Source: Tepidimonas taiwanensis
GTDB lineage: Bacteria > Pseudomonadota > Gammaproteobacteria > Burkholderiales > Burkholderiaceae_C
Length of the DNA stretch: 64,000 bases
Assembly: GCF_020162115.1 (NCBI RefSeq)
Contig: NZ_CP083911.1
Span: 868,001 to 932,000 of the forward strand
Direction of reading: 5' to 3'
This document shows positions 18,838-32,307 of the stretch, piece by piece. Each line of letters opens with the position of its first letter. Position 1 is the first letter of the stretch. The notes beneath the pieces are model-generated. The model was not told the DNA's origin. It did no database searches and was given only the letters and a program-made list of their open reading frames with translations. The translations under genes and the position numbers were made by a program.

Positions 18838-19783
18838 GCAGCCGACACCGGTGTCCGATGGGAACACGATGTCCGGTACGCACGGCGGTGCCTTGCTGCG
18901 GCAGGCGCGCGAGCGCGCCGGGCTGCACGTGGCGACGCTGGCGGCGACGCTGAAGGTGCCGGTGCAGCGGCTGGAGGCGCTGGAGCAGGGGCGCTTCGAT
19001 GCGTTGCCCGATGCGACCTTCACGCGGGCGTTGGCGCTGAGCGTGTGCCGCGCGCTCAAGATCGACGCGGCGCCGGTGCTCGCCGGCCTGCCGGCCGGGC
19101 AGGCGCCCGATCTCGGTCCCGCGCGGGACACGATCGGCGCGCCGATGCCGCGGGAGTCCGCCGGCACCGGTGGCAGCACCCTTTCGGTGCGGGAGCGCGC
19201 GCCGTGGTGGGTGGCGCTGGTGCTGGTGGTGCTGGCGGGCGTGCTGTGGTTCGTGTTGCCCAACACGGACGACACCCCGCCCGCGACGGCCAACGGGGTC
19301 GCGGTGACGCCGCCGGCCAGCGACGGTCCCGCGGCAGCGACGCCGCCTGCGGGCGAGTCCACGTCGGCGGCACCGCCGGCGACGCCGGCTGCGGCATCGT
19401 CCGCCTCGGGCGCCTCGATGGCCGCGGGGCCGGGCGGCACGGCCACCGCCCCAGCGGCCGCGACAACAACAGCGGTCCCGGCCGCCGCGTCCACCCCGAC
19501 GACGGCCGAGGCCCAAGTGCCGTCGGCGCCGCCCGCGGCGACCGCCGGCGTGCTGGAATTGCGCATCCGCGGCGGTGCGAGCTGGATCCAGGTGACCGGG
19601 GCGTCCGGCCGCGTTTGGCTGCAGCGCAACGTGCAGCCCGGCGAGACGCTGCGTTTCGACGAAGACCTGCCGCTGGCGGTCACGGTCGGGCGCGCCGATG
19701 TCACCGAGGTGGTGGTGCGCGGCCAGCCGTTCGACCTCGCGCCGCTCGCCCGCAACAACGTCGCGCGTTTCGAGATCCGCTGA
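18830..19783 (+). CDS. rodZ: RodZ-like helix-turn-helix membrane protein (DUF4115)
   Basis: RodZ-type proteins link MreB to the membrane and help set cell shape. The 317-residue protein has an N-terminal HTH ([23 protein letters not shown], about 22-45). One membrane span lies at about 126-144. A long Ala/Pro/Thr linker follows, then a periplasmic DUF4115 domain beginning [14 protein letters not shown]. It lies between pilF and ispG, as in relatives. The stop overlaps ispG (TGATG). Whether it acts in shape control or as a transcription factor cannot be told from sequence. Confidence 0.82.
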   Translation: MSEQPTPVSDGNTMSGTHGGALLRQARERAGLHVATLAATLKVPVQRLEALEQGRFDALPDATFTRALALSVCRALKIDAAPVLAGLPAGQAPDLGPARDTIGAPMPRESAGTGGSTLSVRERAPWWVALVLVVLAGVLWFVLPNTDDTPPATANGVAVTPPASDGPAAATPPAGESTSAAPPATPAAASSASGASMAAGPGGTATAPAAATTTAVPAAASTPTTAEAQVPSAPPAATAGVLELRIRGGASWIQVTGASGRVWLQRNVQPGETLRFDEDLPLAVTVGRADVTEVVVRGQPFDLAPLARNNVARFEIR

Positions 19784-21090
19784 TGAGCACGAGCCCCAGC
19801 GCCGCGGTGGCCGAACGGTCCTCCACCTCCCCCCGTGAGCAGCCGATTCCGCTCGGCGGTCCTGCCCCGCGGCGGTCGCGCCAGGGCGTCGTCGCTTGGG
19901 GTGACAACCGCGTCACCGTCGGCGGCGACGCACCGATCCGCGTGCAGTCGATGACCAACACCGACACCGCGGACGCGGTCGCCACCGCGATCCAGGTCAA
20001 GGAACTCGCGCAGGCCGGCTCGGAGCTGGTGCGCATCACGGTCAACAACGACGAGGCCGCGAAGGCGGTCCCGTACATCCGCGAGCAGCTCGACCGCATG
20101 GGCGTGTCCGTGCCGTTGATCGGGGACTTTCACTTCAATGGGCACCGGCTGCTGGCCGACTACCCGGCGATGGCGCAGGCGCTGTCCAAATACCGCATCA
20201 ACCCGGGCAATGTCGGCCGGGGCGAGAAAAAGGACCGCCAGTTCGCGCAAATGATCGAGGCCGCGCTGCGCTGGGGCCGGCCGGTGCGCATCGGGGTCAA
20301 CTGGGGCAGCCTGGATCAGGAGCTGCTCGGGCAGATGATGGACGAGAACGCCCGCCGTGCCGAACCGTGGGACGCGCGGCAGGTGATGTACGAGGCGCTG
20401 ATCACCTCCGCGCTGGCGTCGGCCGAGCGCGCCGTCGAGCTGGGCATGGCGCGCGAGGACGTGGTGCTGTCGTGCAAGGTCAGCAACGCGCAGGATCTGA
20501 TCGCCGTGTACCAGGAACTGGCGCGGCGCTGCGACTACCCGCTGCACCTCGGGTTGACCGAGGCGGGCATGGGCGTCAAGGGGACGGTCGCGTCCGCGGC
20601 GGCGCTGGCGGTGCTGCTGCAGCAGGGCATCGGCGACACGATCCGCGTCAGCCTCACGCCCCAGCCCGGCGAGCCGCGCACGCAGGAGGTGGTCGTCGCG
20701 TTGGAGATTTTGCAGGCGTTGGGGCTGCGGCACTTCGTGCCCAGCGTCACCGCCTGTCCCGGCTGCGGGCGCACCACCAGCACCGTGTTTCAGGAACTGG
20801 CCAAGCAGATCGACGACCACCTGCGCGCCGCGATGCCGGTATGGCGCAGCCGCTACCCCGGCGTGGAGAATCTCAAGGTCGCGGTCATGGGCTGCATCGT
20901 CAATGGGCCGGGCGAGAGCAAGCACGCCGACATCGGCATCAGCCTGCCCGGCACCGGCGAAGCGCCGGCGGCACCGGTGTACCTGGACGGGCAGAAGGTG
21001 GCGACGCTGCGCGGTGAGCGCATCGCCGAGGAGTTTCGCCAGATCGTCGAGGACTACGTCGCGCGCCGCTTTGGCCGGGCCGGGGCCTGA
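19783..21090 (+). CDS. ispG: 4-hydroxy-3-methylbut-2-enyl-diphosphate synthase
   Basis: IspG performs the penultimate step of the MEP isoprenoid pathway, converting MEcPP to HMBPP with a 4Fe-4S cluster. The 435-residue protein carries [33 protein letters not shown] and the cluster motif CPGCGR. The later [11 protein letters not shown] supplies the third Cys and the Glu ligand. The start is ATG 19783, overlapping the rodZ stop. The first 35 residues are variable. hisS follows after 78 bases. Confidence 0.96.
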   Translation: MSTSPSAAVAERSSTSPREQPIPLGGPAPRRSRQGVVAWGDNRVTVGGDAPIRVQSMTNTDTADAVATAIQVKELAQAGSELVRITVNNDEAAKAVPYIREQLDRMGVSVPLIGDFHFNGHRLLADYPAMAQALSKYRINPGNVGRGEKKDRQFAQMIEAALRWGRPVRIGVNWGSLDQELLGQMMDENARRAEPWDARQVMYEALITSALASAERAVELGMAREDVVLSCKVSNAQDLIAVYQELARRCDYPLHLGLTEAGMGVKGTVASAAALAVLLQQGIGDTIRVSLTPQPGEPRTQEVVVALEILQALGLRHFVPSVTACPGCGRTTSTVFQELAKQIDDHLRAAMPVWRSRYPGVENLKVAVMGCIVNGPGESKHADIGISLPGTGEAPAAPVYLDGQKVATLRGERIAEEFRQIVEDYVARRFGRAGA

Positions 21091-21168
21091 GCGGCCCGAT
21101 CCCGCATCCCGTTGTTGTGTTTCGTTCGCTGCCGCGCCCCCGCGGGCAGCCATCCGTCGAGATTTCGC

Positions 21169-22476
21169 ATGACAGACAAGATCAACGCCGTCAAAGGCAT
21201 GAACGACATCGTCGCGCCCGACTCCGCCCACTGGGAGTGGCTGGAGGGGCAGGTGCGTGCGCTGTTTGCCCGCTACGGCTACCGCAACATCCGCACCCCG
21301 ATCGTCGAGCCGCTCGCGCTGTTCGTGCGCGGGCTCGGGGAGGTGACCGACATCGTCGAGAAGGAGATGTACGCGTTCGAGGACCGGCTCAACGGCGAGC
21401 AACTCGCGCTGCGGCCCGAGGGCACGGCCGGCGTCGTGCGCGCCGCGGTCGAGCATTCGCTGCTCTACGACGGTCCGAAGCGCTACTACTACATGGGGCC
21501 GATGTTCCGCCACGAGCGCCCGCAGCGCGGGCGCTATCGGCAGTTCCACCAGATCGGCGTGGAGGCGCTGGGGTTGGCCGGGCCGGAGGCGGACGCCGAA
21601 CTGATCACGATGGCCGCGGACCTGTGGCGCGAACTCGGCTTGCAAGACATCACGCTCGAGCTCAACACGCTGGGGCAGCCGGCGGAGCGGCAGGCGCACC
21701 GGCAGGCGCTCATCGCCTACTTCGAGCAGCACGCGGACCAACTCGACGAGGACGCGCGCCGACGGCTCTACACCAACCCGCTGCGCATCCTGGACACCAA
21801 AAACCCCGCGATGCAGGCGCTCGTGGAGGCCGCACCGAAGCTGCTCGACCACCTGGGCCCGGTGTCGCTGGCGCACTTCGACACGGTGCGGCGGCTGCTC
21901 GATGCGCAGGGCATTGCCTACCGCGTCAACCCGCGGCTCGTGCGCGGGCTCGACTACTACCACCACACGGTTTTCGAGTTCGTCACCGCGTCGCTGGGGG
22001 CGCAAGGGACGGTGTGCGCCGGGGGCCGCTACGACGGGTTGATCGCCGAGCTCGGCGGCAAGCCCGCACCGGGCGTGGGCTGGGCGATGGGGGTGGAGCG
22101 CATTCTGGAGCTGTTGAAGGCGCAGCAACGCTTGCCGGCGGTTGCGGTGCCGGACGCCTACGCGATCGTCCCGGACGCTGGCGCATGGCCGCAGGTGCTG
22201 CCGGCGCTGCGCGCACTGCGCGCCGCGGGGGTGAGCGTCGTCATGCACGCCACGACCGCCGACGGACTGGGCAGCATGAAGTCGCAGTTCAAAAAGGCTG
22301 ACGCCAGCGGCGCGCGCTACGCGCTCATCTTCGGCGCGGAAGAGCTCGCGGCGGGCGAAGTCGCGGTCAAGCCGTTGCGCGAGGGGGTTGCCGGTACGAT
22401 CACGGCGCAGACCCGCCTGCCGCTGGCGCAGGTGGCGCAGTGGGCCGATCGGCTGCGCGGCGACGCGCAACCCTGA
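21169..22476 (+). CDS. hisS: Histidine--tRNA ligase
   Basis: HisS is the class II synthetase charging tRNA-His. It has 435 residues. [10 protein letters not shown] is at the start, with motif 2 region [19 protein letters not shown] and histidine-specific motifs [13 protein letters not shown] and GGRYDGLI. An in-frame ATG at 21112 would add 19 residues without similarity, so I chose ATG 21169. It follows ispG and precedes yfgM, the usual order. HisZ, encoded at 29646, is its non-charging paralogue. Confidence 0.96.
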   Translation: MTDKINAVKGMNDIVAPDSAHWEWLEGQVRALFARYGYRNIRTPIVEPLALFVRGLGEVTDIVEKEMYAFEDRLNGEQLALRPEGTAGVVRAAVEHSLLYDGPKRYYYMGPMFRHERPQRGRYRQFHQIGVEALGLAGPEADAELITMAADLWRELGLQDITLELNTLGQPAERQAHRQALIAYFEQHADQLDEDARRRLYTNPLRILDTKNPAMQALVEAAPKLLDHLGPVSLAHFDTVRRLLDAQGIAYRVNPRLVRGLDYYHHTVFEFVTASLGAQGTVCAGGRYDGLIAELGGKPAPGVGWAMGVERILELLKAQQRLPAVAVPDAYAIVPDAGAWPQVLPALRALRAAGVSVVMHATTADGLGSMKSQFKKADASGARYALIFGAEELAAGEVAVKPLREGVAGTITAQTRLPLAQVAQWADRLRGDAQP

Positions 22477-22515
22477 TCGCGCGGCCGCGGTGCCGGCGGG
22501 CCGCGGCGCCCCCTC

Positions 22516-22521
22516 TACAAT
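22516..22521 (+). promoter_or_regulatory. Likely -10 box for yfgM-bamB-der
   Basis: TACAAT followed by CCCGCC lies 30 bases before the yfgM start, between hisS and yfgM. The same type of box precedes phaR and others in this window. Confidence 0.4.
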
Positions 22522-22551
22522 CCCGCCCAGACACCACCAACGCGAGACCGC

Positions 22552-23217
22552 ATGGCCTCCCACTACGACCTCGAAGAACAGGAACAAATCGCCCAGCTCA
22601 AGGCGTTCTGGGCCCGCTGGGGCAACGCGATCACGTGGCTGCTGATCGCGGTGCTGGCGGCCTATGCGGCGTACAACGGCTGGCAGTACTGGCAAAACCG
22701 CCAGGCGGTGCAGGCCGCGGCGCTGTTCGACGAACTCGAACAGGCGGCGCGCGCCGACGACGTCGAGCGCGTGCGCCGCGTCTGGACCGACCTGCAGGCG
22801 CAGGCGGCGCGCACGACGCAGGCGCAGCACGGGGCCCTGCTGGCCGCGCGGGTGTTCGCCGACGCCGAGCAAAGCGCCGATGCGCGGGCTGCATTGCAGT
22901 TCGTGATCGACCGCGCGCGCGATGACGCGCTGGCGGCGGTGGCGCGGCTGCGCCTCGCGGGGATCGAGCTAGATGCCGGGCAGCCCGAAGCGGCGCTCAA
23001 GCTGCTGGAGGCCGAAGTGCCCGCCGCGCTGCGCCCCTGGCGGGCCGACCGCCGCGGCGACGTGTTGCAACGGCTTGGGCGCATCGACGAGGCCCGCGAA
23101 GCGTACCGGGAAGCCTGGCGCGGGATGGACAGCGACGTTGCTTACCGTGGCATCGTCGAAGCCAAACTCAACGCACTCGGGGTCGACCCCGGTGCCGAAC
23201 CGGAGGCCAAACCGTGA
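22552..23217 (+). CDS. yfgM: YfgM family protein, ancillary SecYEG translocon subunit
   Basis: YfgM is a single-span inner-membrane protein that, in E. coli, works with PpiD at the Sec translocon. The 221-residue protein begins MASHYDLEEQEQIAQLKAFW. It has one hydrophobic span at about 24-42 and a periplasmic TPR-like helical domain. It sits directly before bamB, as in E. coli. The bamB start overlaps its stop (GTGA). Confidence 0.9.
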   Translation: MASHYDLEEQEQIAQLKAFWARWGNAITWLLIAVLAAYAAYNGWQYWQNRQAVQAAALFDELEQAARADDVERVRRVWTDLQAQAARTTQAQHGALLAARVFADAEQSADARAALQFVIDRARDDALAAVARLRLAGIELDAGQPEAALKLLEAEVPAALRPWRADRRGDVLQRLGRIDEAREAYREAWRGMDSDVAYRGIVEAKLNALGVDPGAEPEAKP

Positions 23218-24371
23218 ACGCAACAGTGCGACAGGGAGTGCCGCCGCGGCCCGCGCGGGGCGCGTGGTGGATGATCGGCGTGGCGGCGCTGGCGCTGGCG
23301 GCCTGCTCGTCCGGTCCGAAGAAACCCCAACCCACGCCGCTCGAGCCGGTGACGGCCCTGCTGCCGGTGCAGCAGGCGTGGACGCAGTCGATCGGCGCCG
23401 TCGACCCGTTGCTGGTGCCGGTGGTGCGTGGCGATGCCATCGCGCTGGCCAGCGCCGCGGGGGCGGTGGTCGTGCTCGACGGCGCCAGTGGCCGCGTGCG
23501 CTGGCGCGCGGAGGCGGGCGCCCCGATGGCCGCCGGGGTCGGCTTCGACGGTCAGCGCGTGGCGCTGGTCACGCGTGACAACGACCTGACCGTGTTGACC
23601 GAGCGCGGCGTCGCGTGGCGCCAGCGGCTGGCGTCGCGCCCGTTCACGCCGCCGTTCGTCGCGGGTGAGCGGGTGTTCGTGCTTGGGGGTGACCGCAGCG
23701 TCATCGCGTTCGACGCCCGGGACGGGCGGCGCCTGTGGTCACAGAGCAGCCGCGGCACCGAGCCGCTCGTGCTGCAGCAGCCGGGGGTGCTCGGGGCCGT
23801 CGGCAACACCCTGATCGCGGGGATCGGCGGGCGGCTGGTCGGGCTCGACCCCGACAGCGGGCGCGTCCTGTGGGATGCGGTGGTCGGCCGCTCGCGCGGC
23901 GCCAACGAAATCGAGCGGCTGGTGGACCTGGTCGGCCGCGTCGGGCGTGACGGCGATGTCGTGTGCGTGCGCGCGTTCCAGTCCGCGGTCGGTTGCGTGG
24001 ATGCGGTGCGCGGGCGCACGCTGTGGACGCAGAGCGCCGATGGCGTCTCGGGCGTGCAGGCGGACGCCGAGCGCGTCTACGGCACCGAGTCCAACGGCCG
24101 GGTCGTCGCGTGGCGGCGCACGGACGGCGAGCGCGCGTGGACGAACGAGCGGCTGCTGCACCGCGGCGTGACCGCGCCGCTGGTGCTGGGTCGGTCGCTC
24201 GCCGTCGGTGACGCGCAGGGCCATGTGCACGTGCTTGCGCGTGCGGACGGCGCGTTCCTCAACCGCCTCGCGACCGATGGCTCGCCGATCGTCGACGGTC
24301 CGCTGCTCGTCGGCAACACGCTGGTGGCCGTGACGCGCAACGGCGGCGTTTACGCGTGGCGTCCGCAATGA
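23214..24371 (+). CDS. bamB: Outer membrane protein assembly factor BamB
   Basis: BamB is a beta-propeller lipoprotein of the BAM complex. The 385-residue protein has a lipobox ending at Cys 31 (ALAAC). Repeated propeller blades show PQQ-like repeats such as [33 protein letters not shown] and [18 protein letters not shown]. The start is GTG 23214, overlapping yfgM. The stop overlaps der (ATGA at 24368-24371). Tight coupling of yfgM, bamB and der is conserved. Confidence 0.95.
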   Translation: MNATVRQGVPPRPARGAWWMIGVAALALAACSSGPKKPQPTPLEPVTALLPVQQAWTQSIGAVDPLLVPVVRGDAIALASAAGAVVVLDGASGRVRWRAEAGAPMAAGVGFDGQRVALVTRDNDLTVLTERGVAWRQRLASRPFTPPFVAGERVFVLGGDRSVIAFDARDGRRLWSQSSRGTEPLVLQQPGVLGAVGNTLIAGIGGRLVGLDPDSGRVLWDAVVGRSRGANEIERLVDLVGRVGRDGDVVCVRAFQSAVGCVDAVRGRTLWTQSADGVSGVQADAERVYGTESNGRVVAWRRTDGERAWTNERLLHRGVTAPLVLGRSLAVGDAQGHVHVLARADGAFLNRLATDGSPIVDGPLLVGNTLVAVTRNGGVYAWRPQ

Positions 24372-25720
24372 GCGGATTCAAGCCCGTCGTGGCGTTGGTC
24401 GGCCGGCCCAATGTCGGCAAGTCCACGCTGTTCAACCGCCTCACGAAGAGCCGCGACGCCCTGGTGGCCGACCTGCCGGGGCTGACGCGCGACCGGCACT
24501 ACGGCAACGCGCGGCTGGGGCGGCGCGAGTTCATCGTCATCGATACCGGCGGCTTCGAGCCCGACGCGGACAGCGGCATCTACCGCGAGATGGCCAAGCA
24601 GACCCGGCAGGCCGTGGCCGAAGCGGACGTGGTCGTGTTCGTCGTCGATGCGCGCGCCGGCGTCACCGCGCAGGACCACGACATCGCCGCGTACCTGCGG
24701 CGCCTGGGCAAGCCGACCGTGCTCGTCGCCAACAAGGCCGAGGGGATGCGCGAGGGCGCGCAGTGGGCGGAGTTCTACGAGCTGGGCCTCGGCGACGTCG
24801 TGCCGGTGTCGGCCGCGCACGGGCAGGGCGTGCGCTCGATGGTCGAGGCGGCGTTGGACCGCCTGTCGTGGCCGGATGGGGCCGACGACACCGAGCTGCA
24901 AACGGAAGGGGATGCGGCCGATGCCGTGATTCGGCTCGCCGTCGCCGGCCGTCCCAACGTCGGCAAGTCCACGCTCATCAACGCCTGGCTGGGGGAGGAG
25001 CGGTTGGTCGCCTTCGACCTGCCGGGCACGACGCGCGACGCGATTCGCGTGCCTTTCGAGCGCGAGGGCCGGCGCTTCGAGCTGATCGACACGGCCGGCC
25101 TGCGGCGCAAAGGTCGGGTATTCGAGGCGGTGGAGAAGTTTTCCGTCGTCAAGACGCTGCAGGCGATCGAAAGCGCCCACGTCGTGCTGCTGCTGCTCGA
25201 CGCGACGCAGGGCGTCACCGAGCAGGATGCGCACATCGCTGGCTACATCCTGGACAGTGGTCGCGCGGTCGTCGTCGCGGTCAACAAGTGGGACGCCGTC
25301 GACGAGTACCAGCGCGAGTTGTTGCGCCGCTCGTTGGAGGCGCGGCTCGGGTTCCTGAAATTCGCGCCGCCGCACTTTGTCTCGGCGCGCAAGCGCCAGG
25401 GCATCCAGGGGCTGTGGAAGGCGATCCGCCGGGCGTACGAGTCGGCGATGGTCAAGATGCCCACACCGGTGCTGACCCGGCTGCTGCAGGAGGCCGTGGC
25501 GTTTCAGGCCCCGCCCAAAGCTGGGATGTTCCGCCCCAAGCTGCGCTACGCCCACCAGGGCGGGCAAAACCCGCCGGTCATCGTCATCCACGGCAACTCG
25601 CTGGAGCACGTGGGGGCCGCGTACCGCCGCTACCTGGAGGCGCGCTTTCGCAAGGCGTTCGACCTCGAGGGCACGCCGCTGCGCATCGAGTTCAAGACCC
25701 AGGACAACCCCTACGCCTGA
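24368..25720 (+). CDS. der: Ribosome biogenesis GTPase Der (EngA)
   Basis: Der is an essential GTPase for assembly of the 50S subunit. The 450-residue protein has two tandem G domains, each with GRPNVGKS (12-19 and about 194-202), and a C-terminal KH-like domain ending in FKTQDNPYA. The G4 motifs NKAE and NKWD are present. ATG 24368 overlaps bamB. An in-frame GTG-type start 12 bases upstream is possible but less likely. Confidence 0.96.
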   Translation: MSGFKPVVALVGRPNVGKSTLFNRLTKSRDALVADLPGLTRDRHYGNARLGRREFIVIDTGGFEPDADSGIYREMAKQTRQAVAEADVVVFVVDARAGVTAQDHDIAAYLRRLGKPTVLVANKAEGMREGAQWAEFYELGLGDVVPVSAAHGQGVRSMVEAALDRLSWPDGADDTELQTEGDAADAVIRLAVAGRPNVGKSTLINAWLGEERLVAFDLPGTTRDAIRVPFEREGRRFELIDTAGLRRKGRVFEAVEKFSVVKTLQAIESAHVVLLLLDATQGVTEQDAHIAGYILDSGRAVVVAVNKWDAVDEYQRELLRRSLEARLGFLKFAPPHFVSARKRQGIQGLWKAIRRAYESAMVKMPTPVLTRLLQEAVAFQAPPKAGMFRPKLRYAHQGGQNPPVIVIHGNSLEHVGAAYRRYLEARFRKAFDLEGTPLRIEFKTQDNPYA

Positions 25721-25824
25721 TCCGCGTGTGAACCGGCCGCCGCCGCGCGTGTGGCGCGCGGGCAGGGACGCCGGGTTTGTGGTATGGTCGGCGTCCCCCC
25801 AATTTTTGGAACACGGAAGATATC

Positions 25825-26079
25825 GTGAGCAACAACAAAGGCCAACTCCTGCAGGACCCGTTTCTGAACCAGCTCCGTCGTGAGCACGTGCCGGTGTCGA
25901 TCTACCTCGTCAACGGCATCAAGCTGCAGGGCCAGATCGAGTCCTTCGATCAGTATGTCGTGCTGCTGCGCAACACCGTCACCCAGATGGTGTACAAGCA
26001 CGCCATTTCGACCATCGTGCCGGGCCGTCCGGTGCACTTCACGGTCGGGCAGCCGGCCGAGGGTCCGTCGGCATCGTGA
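25825..26079 (+). CDS. hfq: RNA chaperone Hfq
   Basis: Hfq is a hexameric RNA-binding protein that pairs small RNAs with mRNAs. The 84-residue protein has the Sm1 motif ([20 protein letters not shown]) and Sm2 motif ([14 protein letters not shown]) intact. The start is GTG 25825, giving MSNNKGQ as in relatives. An upstream ATG at 25777 would add unrelated residues. A TATGGT box at 25783-25788 may be its -10. The stop overlaps the hflX start (GTGA). Confidence 0.96.
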   Translation: MSNNKGQLLQDPFLNQLRREHVPVSIYLVNGIKLQGQIESFDQYVVLLRNTVTQMVYKHAISTIVPGRPVHFTVGQPAEGPSAS

Positions 26080-27296
26080 CCCCGGGCGCGCCGGCATCCC
26101 CGGCCGGGGGGCCGGCCCCCGGCGTCATCCTCGTCGGGGTCGATATCGGACAGGCGCATTTCGACGCCAGCCTGGATGAGTTGGCCCAGCTCGCCGAATC
26201 CGCGGGCTACCGGGTCTGTGACCGCGTGGTGTGTCGGCGCCGTGCGCCCGACGCGGCGCTTTACGTTGGCCGCGGCAAGGCCGACCAGATCGCCGCGCTG
26301 GCCGCCGCGCACGGCGCGGCCGAGGTGCTGTTCGACCAGGCGCTCAGTCCGGCGCAGCAACGCAACCTCGAGCGGCACCTGAAAATGCCGGTCAACGACC
26401 GCGTGCTGCTGATCCTCGAGATCTTTGCGCGCCGGGCGCGCAGCCACGAGGGCAAGCTACAGGTGGAGCTGGCGCGGCTGCAGTACCTCTCGACACGGCT
26501 GGTGCGCCGTTGGTCGCACCTGGAGCGGCAAAGCGGCGGTATCGGCCTGCGCGGCGGGCCCGGCGAGACGCAGATCGAGCTCGACCGGCGCATGATCGCC
26601 GAGGCCATTCACCGTACGCGCGAGCGGCTCGAGCGCGTCAAGCGCCAGCGGCGCACGCAGCGGCGCCAGCGCGAGCGGCGCGGCACGTTCAACGTCTCGC
26701 TGGTGGGCTACACCAACGCCGGCAAGTCGACGCTGTTCAACGCGCTGGTCAAGGCGCGCGCCTACGCGGCGGACCAGCTTTTCGCGACGCTGGACACCAC
26801 CACGCGGCAGTGGTACGTGGCCGAGGCGGACGCGAGCGTGACGCTGTCGGATACGGTGGGCTTCATCCGTGACCTGCCGCACACGCTGGTGGAGGCATTC
26901 GCGGCCACGCTGCAGGAGGCGCGCGACGCCGACCTGCTGCTGCACGTCGTCGACGCCGCCAACCCGCAGCACCCGGAGCAGATCGACAACGTCGTGCAGG
27001 TGCTGCACGAAATCGGCGCCGGCGACATCCCCCAGGTGCTGGTGTTCAACAAGATCGATGCGCTGCCCCCGGAGCGCCTGCCCCGGCAGCTGCGCGACCG
27101 GGTGGAACTCGACGGGCAAGCGCGGACTCGGGTCTTTGTGAGCGCCCAGACCGGCCAGGGCCTGGACATCCTGCGCGCCGTCGTCGCCGAGGCGGTGCGC
27201 GCGTCGGACCGGGCAAATCCCGCGGACGGCGGACGCGACGCACCTTACGGCACAATACCCCTGCCCAACAACGACCGACCTGTCATCCATGAGTGA
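26076..27296 (+). CDS. hflX: GTPase HflX
   Basis: HflX is a ribosome-splitting GTPase that rescues stalled 70S ribosomes, for example in heat stress. The 406-residue protein has the HflX N-domain ([13 protein letters not shown] and the [14 protein letters not shown] helices) and [14 protein letters not shown]. The G domain carries GYTNAGKST (about 210), DTVGF and NKID. The start is GTG 26076, overlapping hfq by 4 bases. It overlaps hflK by 8 bases. The order hfq-hflX-hflK-hflC is conserved. Confidence 0.95.
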   Translation: MTPGAPASPAGGPAPGVILVGVDIGQAHFDASLDELAQLAESAGYRVCDRVVCRRRAPDAALYVGRGKADQIAALAAAHGAAEVLFDQALSPAQQRNLERHLKMPVNDRVLLILEIFARRARSHEGKLQVELARLQYLSTRLVRRWSHLERQSGGIGLRGGPGETQIELDRRMIAEAIHRTRERLERVKRQRRTQRRQRERRGTFNVSLVGYTNAGKSTLFNALVKARAYAADQLFATLDTTTRQWYVAEADASVTLSDTVGFIRDLPHTLVEAFAATLQEARDADLLLHVVDAANPQHPEQIDNVVQVLHEIGAGDIPQVLVFNKIDALPPERLPRQLRDRVELDGQARTRVFVSAQTGQGLDILRAVVAEAVRASDRANPADGGRDAPYGTIPLPNNDRPVIHE

Positions 27297-28662
27297 TCAC
27301 CCTTGGGACACCCAACCGCTCCGTCCACCGGCCGCCACCGGCCCGAAGGCTCGCGCCGGTGGCTGGGTGCGACGGCTGCGGGCCGTGTTCAACCTGAACG
27401 ACCCGCGCTGGGGACGGGGCGAGGACGAGCCGGGTCGTGACGGCAACGGGTCGCGCCGGCCCGGCGGCGGACAAAACCCGCCCGACCTCGACGAGCTGTG
27501 GCGCGACTTCAACCGCAAGCTCGGCGGGCTGTTCGGCGGTCGGGGCGGCGGGCGGCCGCCCACCGGACCCGGTGGCCCCGGCTGGGGCCGCGGCGAAGGC
27601 GGCGGCCCCACTCGGCCCGATCCGAAAGGCGCGGGCATCGGCGCTGGTCTGCTGGTGGGCGTGGGCGTGCTCATCTGGCTGGGCAGCGGCTTTTTCGTCG
27701 TGCAGGAAGGTCAGCAGGCCGTCATCACGCAGTTCGGCCGCTACCACAGCACGGTCGGCGCGGGCTTCAACTGGCGCCTGCCGTACCCGATCCAGCGCCA
27801 CGAGACGGTGTTCGTGACCCAGATCCGCTCGGTCGACATCGGGCGCGATGCGATCGTGCGCGCCACTGGGCTGCGCGAATCCGCGATGCTCACCGAGGAC
27901 GAGAACATCGTCGAGATCAAGTTCGCCGTGCAGTACCGGCTGAGTGACGCGCGGGCGTACCTCTTCAATAGCCGCGATCCGGACGCGGCCGTGGTCAAGG
28001 CCGCGGAGACGGCGGTGCGCGAGGTGGTCGGCAAGATGAAAATGGACGCGGCGCTGGCCGAGGAGCGCGAACAGATCGCCCCGCGCGTGCGCACGCTGAT
28101 GCAGAACATTCTGGACCGCTACAACGTCGGCATCGAGATCGTCGGCATCAACCTGCAGGCCGGCGGTGTGCGCCCGCCCGAGCAGGTGCAGGCCGCGTTC
28201 GACGACGTGCTCAAGGCCGGCCAGGAGCGCGAGCGCGCCAAGAACGAGGCCGAGGCGTATGCCAACGACGTCGTCCCGCGAGCGCGCGGTGCGGCGTCGC
28301 GCCTGCTGGCGGAAGCGGAAGGCTACAAGGCGCGCATCGTCGGCCAGGCGCAGGGTGACGCGCAGCGCTTCGCGCTGGTGCAGGCGGAGTACGCCAAGGC
28401 CCCCCAGGTCACGCGCGAGCGCATGTACCTGGAAGCGATGCAGGAGGTCTATGCCAACGTGACCAAGGTGTTGATCGACACGCGCCAGCAGTCCAGCCTG
28501 TTGTACTTGCCGCTGGACAAGATCGTGCAGCAGGTGAGCAGTGGCGCTGCGGCCGCCGCGGGTGCGCCGGCCGTTTCCGCGCCAGCGCCCGCGGCATCCG
28601 CTGGCAGCGCCGACGCGCGCAGCCGTGACGACGCGCGCAGCCGCGACCGTGAAGGGCGTTGA
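27289..28662 (+). CDS. hflK: FtsH protease modulator HflK
   Basis: HflK forms a large SPFH-family membrane cage with HflC around the FtsH protease. The 457-residue protein has a Gly/Pro/Arg-rich cytoplasmic N-terminus (about 40-112) and one membrane span at 114-136. The SPFH domain starts near EGQQAVITQFGRY, and a coiled-coil follows. The C-terminus is Ala-rich with a repeated SRDDARSRD. It starts inside hflX. hflC follows after 16 bases. Confidence 0.94.
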   Translation: MSDHPWDTQPLRPPAATGPKARAGGWVRRLRAVFNLNDPRWGRGEDEPGRDGNGSRRPGGGQNPPDLDELWRDFNRKLGGLFGGRGGGRPPTGPGGPGWGRGEGGGPTRPDPKGAGIGAGLLVGVGVLIWLGSGFFVVQEGQQAVITQFGRYHSTVGAGFNWRLPYPIQRHETVFVTQIRSVDIGRDAIVRATGLRESAMLTEDENIVEIKFAVQYRLSDARAYLFNSRDPDAAVVKAAETAVREVVGKMKMDAALAEEREQIAPRVRTLMQNILDRYNVGIEIVGINLQAGGVRPPEQVQAAFDDVLKAGQERERAKNEAEAYANDVVPRARGAASRLLAEAEGYKARIVGQAQGDAQRFALVQAEYAKAPQVTRERMYLEAMQEVYANVTKVLIDTRQQSSLLYLPLDKIVQQVSSGAAAAAGAPAVSAPAPAASAGSADARSRDDARSRDREGR

Positions 28663-28678
28663 GGGGAGGACAGGCCAC

Positions 28679-29575
28679 ATGATCAACCGCATCGGATTCA
28701 TCCTCACCTCGGTGCTGGTGGCGCTGGCGATCGCCAGCTCCATGCTGTTCGTCGTCGACCAGCGCCAGTACGGCGTCGTGTTCCAGTTCGGCCAGATCCG
28801 CAACGTCGTGACCGAGCCGGGGCTCAACTTCAAGCTGCCGCCGCCGTTCCAGAATGTGTCGTACATCGACAAGCGGCTGCTGACGCTGGAGAGCACGGAC
28901 ACCGAGCCGACGCTGACCGCCGAGAAGCAGCGCGTCGTCATCGACTGGTACGTGCGCTGGCGCATCTCCGACCCGTCGGCTTACATCCGCAACGTCGGGC
29001 TGGATGAGCGCGCTGGGGCGGCGCAGCTCAACCGCGTCGTGCGCAACGCCTTCCAGCAGGAGGTCAACAAGCGCACGCTGCGCGAGCTGCTGTCGTCCAA
29101 GCGCGAGGAACTGATGGCCGCGGTGCAGCGCGAGGTGCTGGCCGCGGTGCGCGGCGCGGAAAAGCCGTGGGGCATGGACGTGGTCGACGTGCGCATCTCG
29201 CGCATCGACTATGCCGAATCGATCACGCGCTCGGTCTACGACCGGATGGAGGCAGAGCGCAAGCGCGTCGCCAACGAGCTGCGTTCCACCGGCTTTGCCG
29301 AGGGCGAGAAGATCCGCGCCGAAGCGGACCGTGAACGCGAGGTGATCCTGGCCGAAGCCTTCCGCCAGGCGCAGAAGATCAAGGGTGAGGGTGACGCCGA
29401 AGCCGCGCGCATCTATGCGCAGGCGTTTGGCCGCGATCCGGCGTTCGCGCAGTTCTACCGCAGCCTGGAAGCGTACAAGGCCAGCTTTGCCAACAAGGGG
29501 GACGTGTTGGTGGTCGATCCGTCCACCGAGTTCTTTAAGGCGTTCAAGGGAACCGGCGCGCCGCCCGCCCGCTGA
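28679..29575 (+). CDS. hflC: FtsH protease modulator HflC
   Basis: HflC is the partner of HflK. The 298-residue protein has one membrane span near the N-terminus (about 5-24). The SPFH domain contains DQRQYGVVFQFGQI, and a long coiled-coil carries AEGEKIRAEADREREV. GAGGGGAGGA at 28661-28670 supports ATG 28679. No small DUF2065 gene, common between hflC and hisZ in related bacteria, fits in the 70-base gap that follows. Confidence 0.94.
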   Translation: MINRIGFILTSVLVALAIASSMLFVVDQRQYGVVFQFGQIRNVVTEPGLNFKLPPPFQNVSYIDKRLLTLESTDTEPTLTAEKQRVVIDWYVRWRISDPSAYIRNVGLDERAGAAQLNRVVRNAFQQEVNKRTLRELLSSKREELMAAVQREVLAAVRGAEKPWGMDVVDVRISRIDYAESITRSVYDRMEAERKRVANELRSTGFAEGEKIRAEADREREVILAEAFRQAQKIKGEGDAEAARIYAQAFGRDPAFAQFYRSLEAYKASFANKGDVLVVDPSTEFFKAFKGTGAPPAR

Positions 29576-29580
29576 GGGCG

Positions 29581-29632
29581 CGGTGGCGGGGCCACCGGTG
29601 GGCAGGGGGTAAAATCCGGCCTTTGCCCACCG
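29581..29632 (+). promoter_or_regulatory. Two overlapping hairpins and a -10 box before hisZ
   Basis: CGGTGGC-GGG-GCCACCG (29581-29597) and CGGTGGGCA with TGCCCACCG (29596-29604 and 29624-29632) share bases 29596-29597. They also share the CGGTGG arm sequence, so only one can fully form. TAAAAT at 29610-29615, a likely -10 box for hisZ, lies in the loop of the second. The first may act as the hflC transcript end, but no T-run follows. Confidence 0.4.
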
Positions 29633-29645
29633 ATATCGCCGATCC

Positions 29646-32289
<2,644 letters not shown>

Positions 32290-32307
32290 ACCGCGAAAGG
32301 CCCGCCC

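Noticed and set aside
18508..22872. Very long open frame on the minus strand, over 1400 codons
   Set aside because: It runs antisense to pilF, rodZ, ispG, hisS and yfgM, which all have clear family motifs. Long antisense frames are common in GC-rich DNA, and its residues show only Arg/His/Gln-rich composition.
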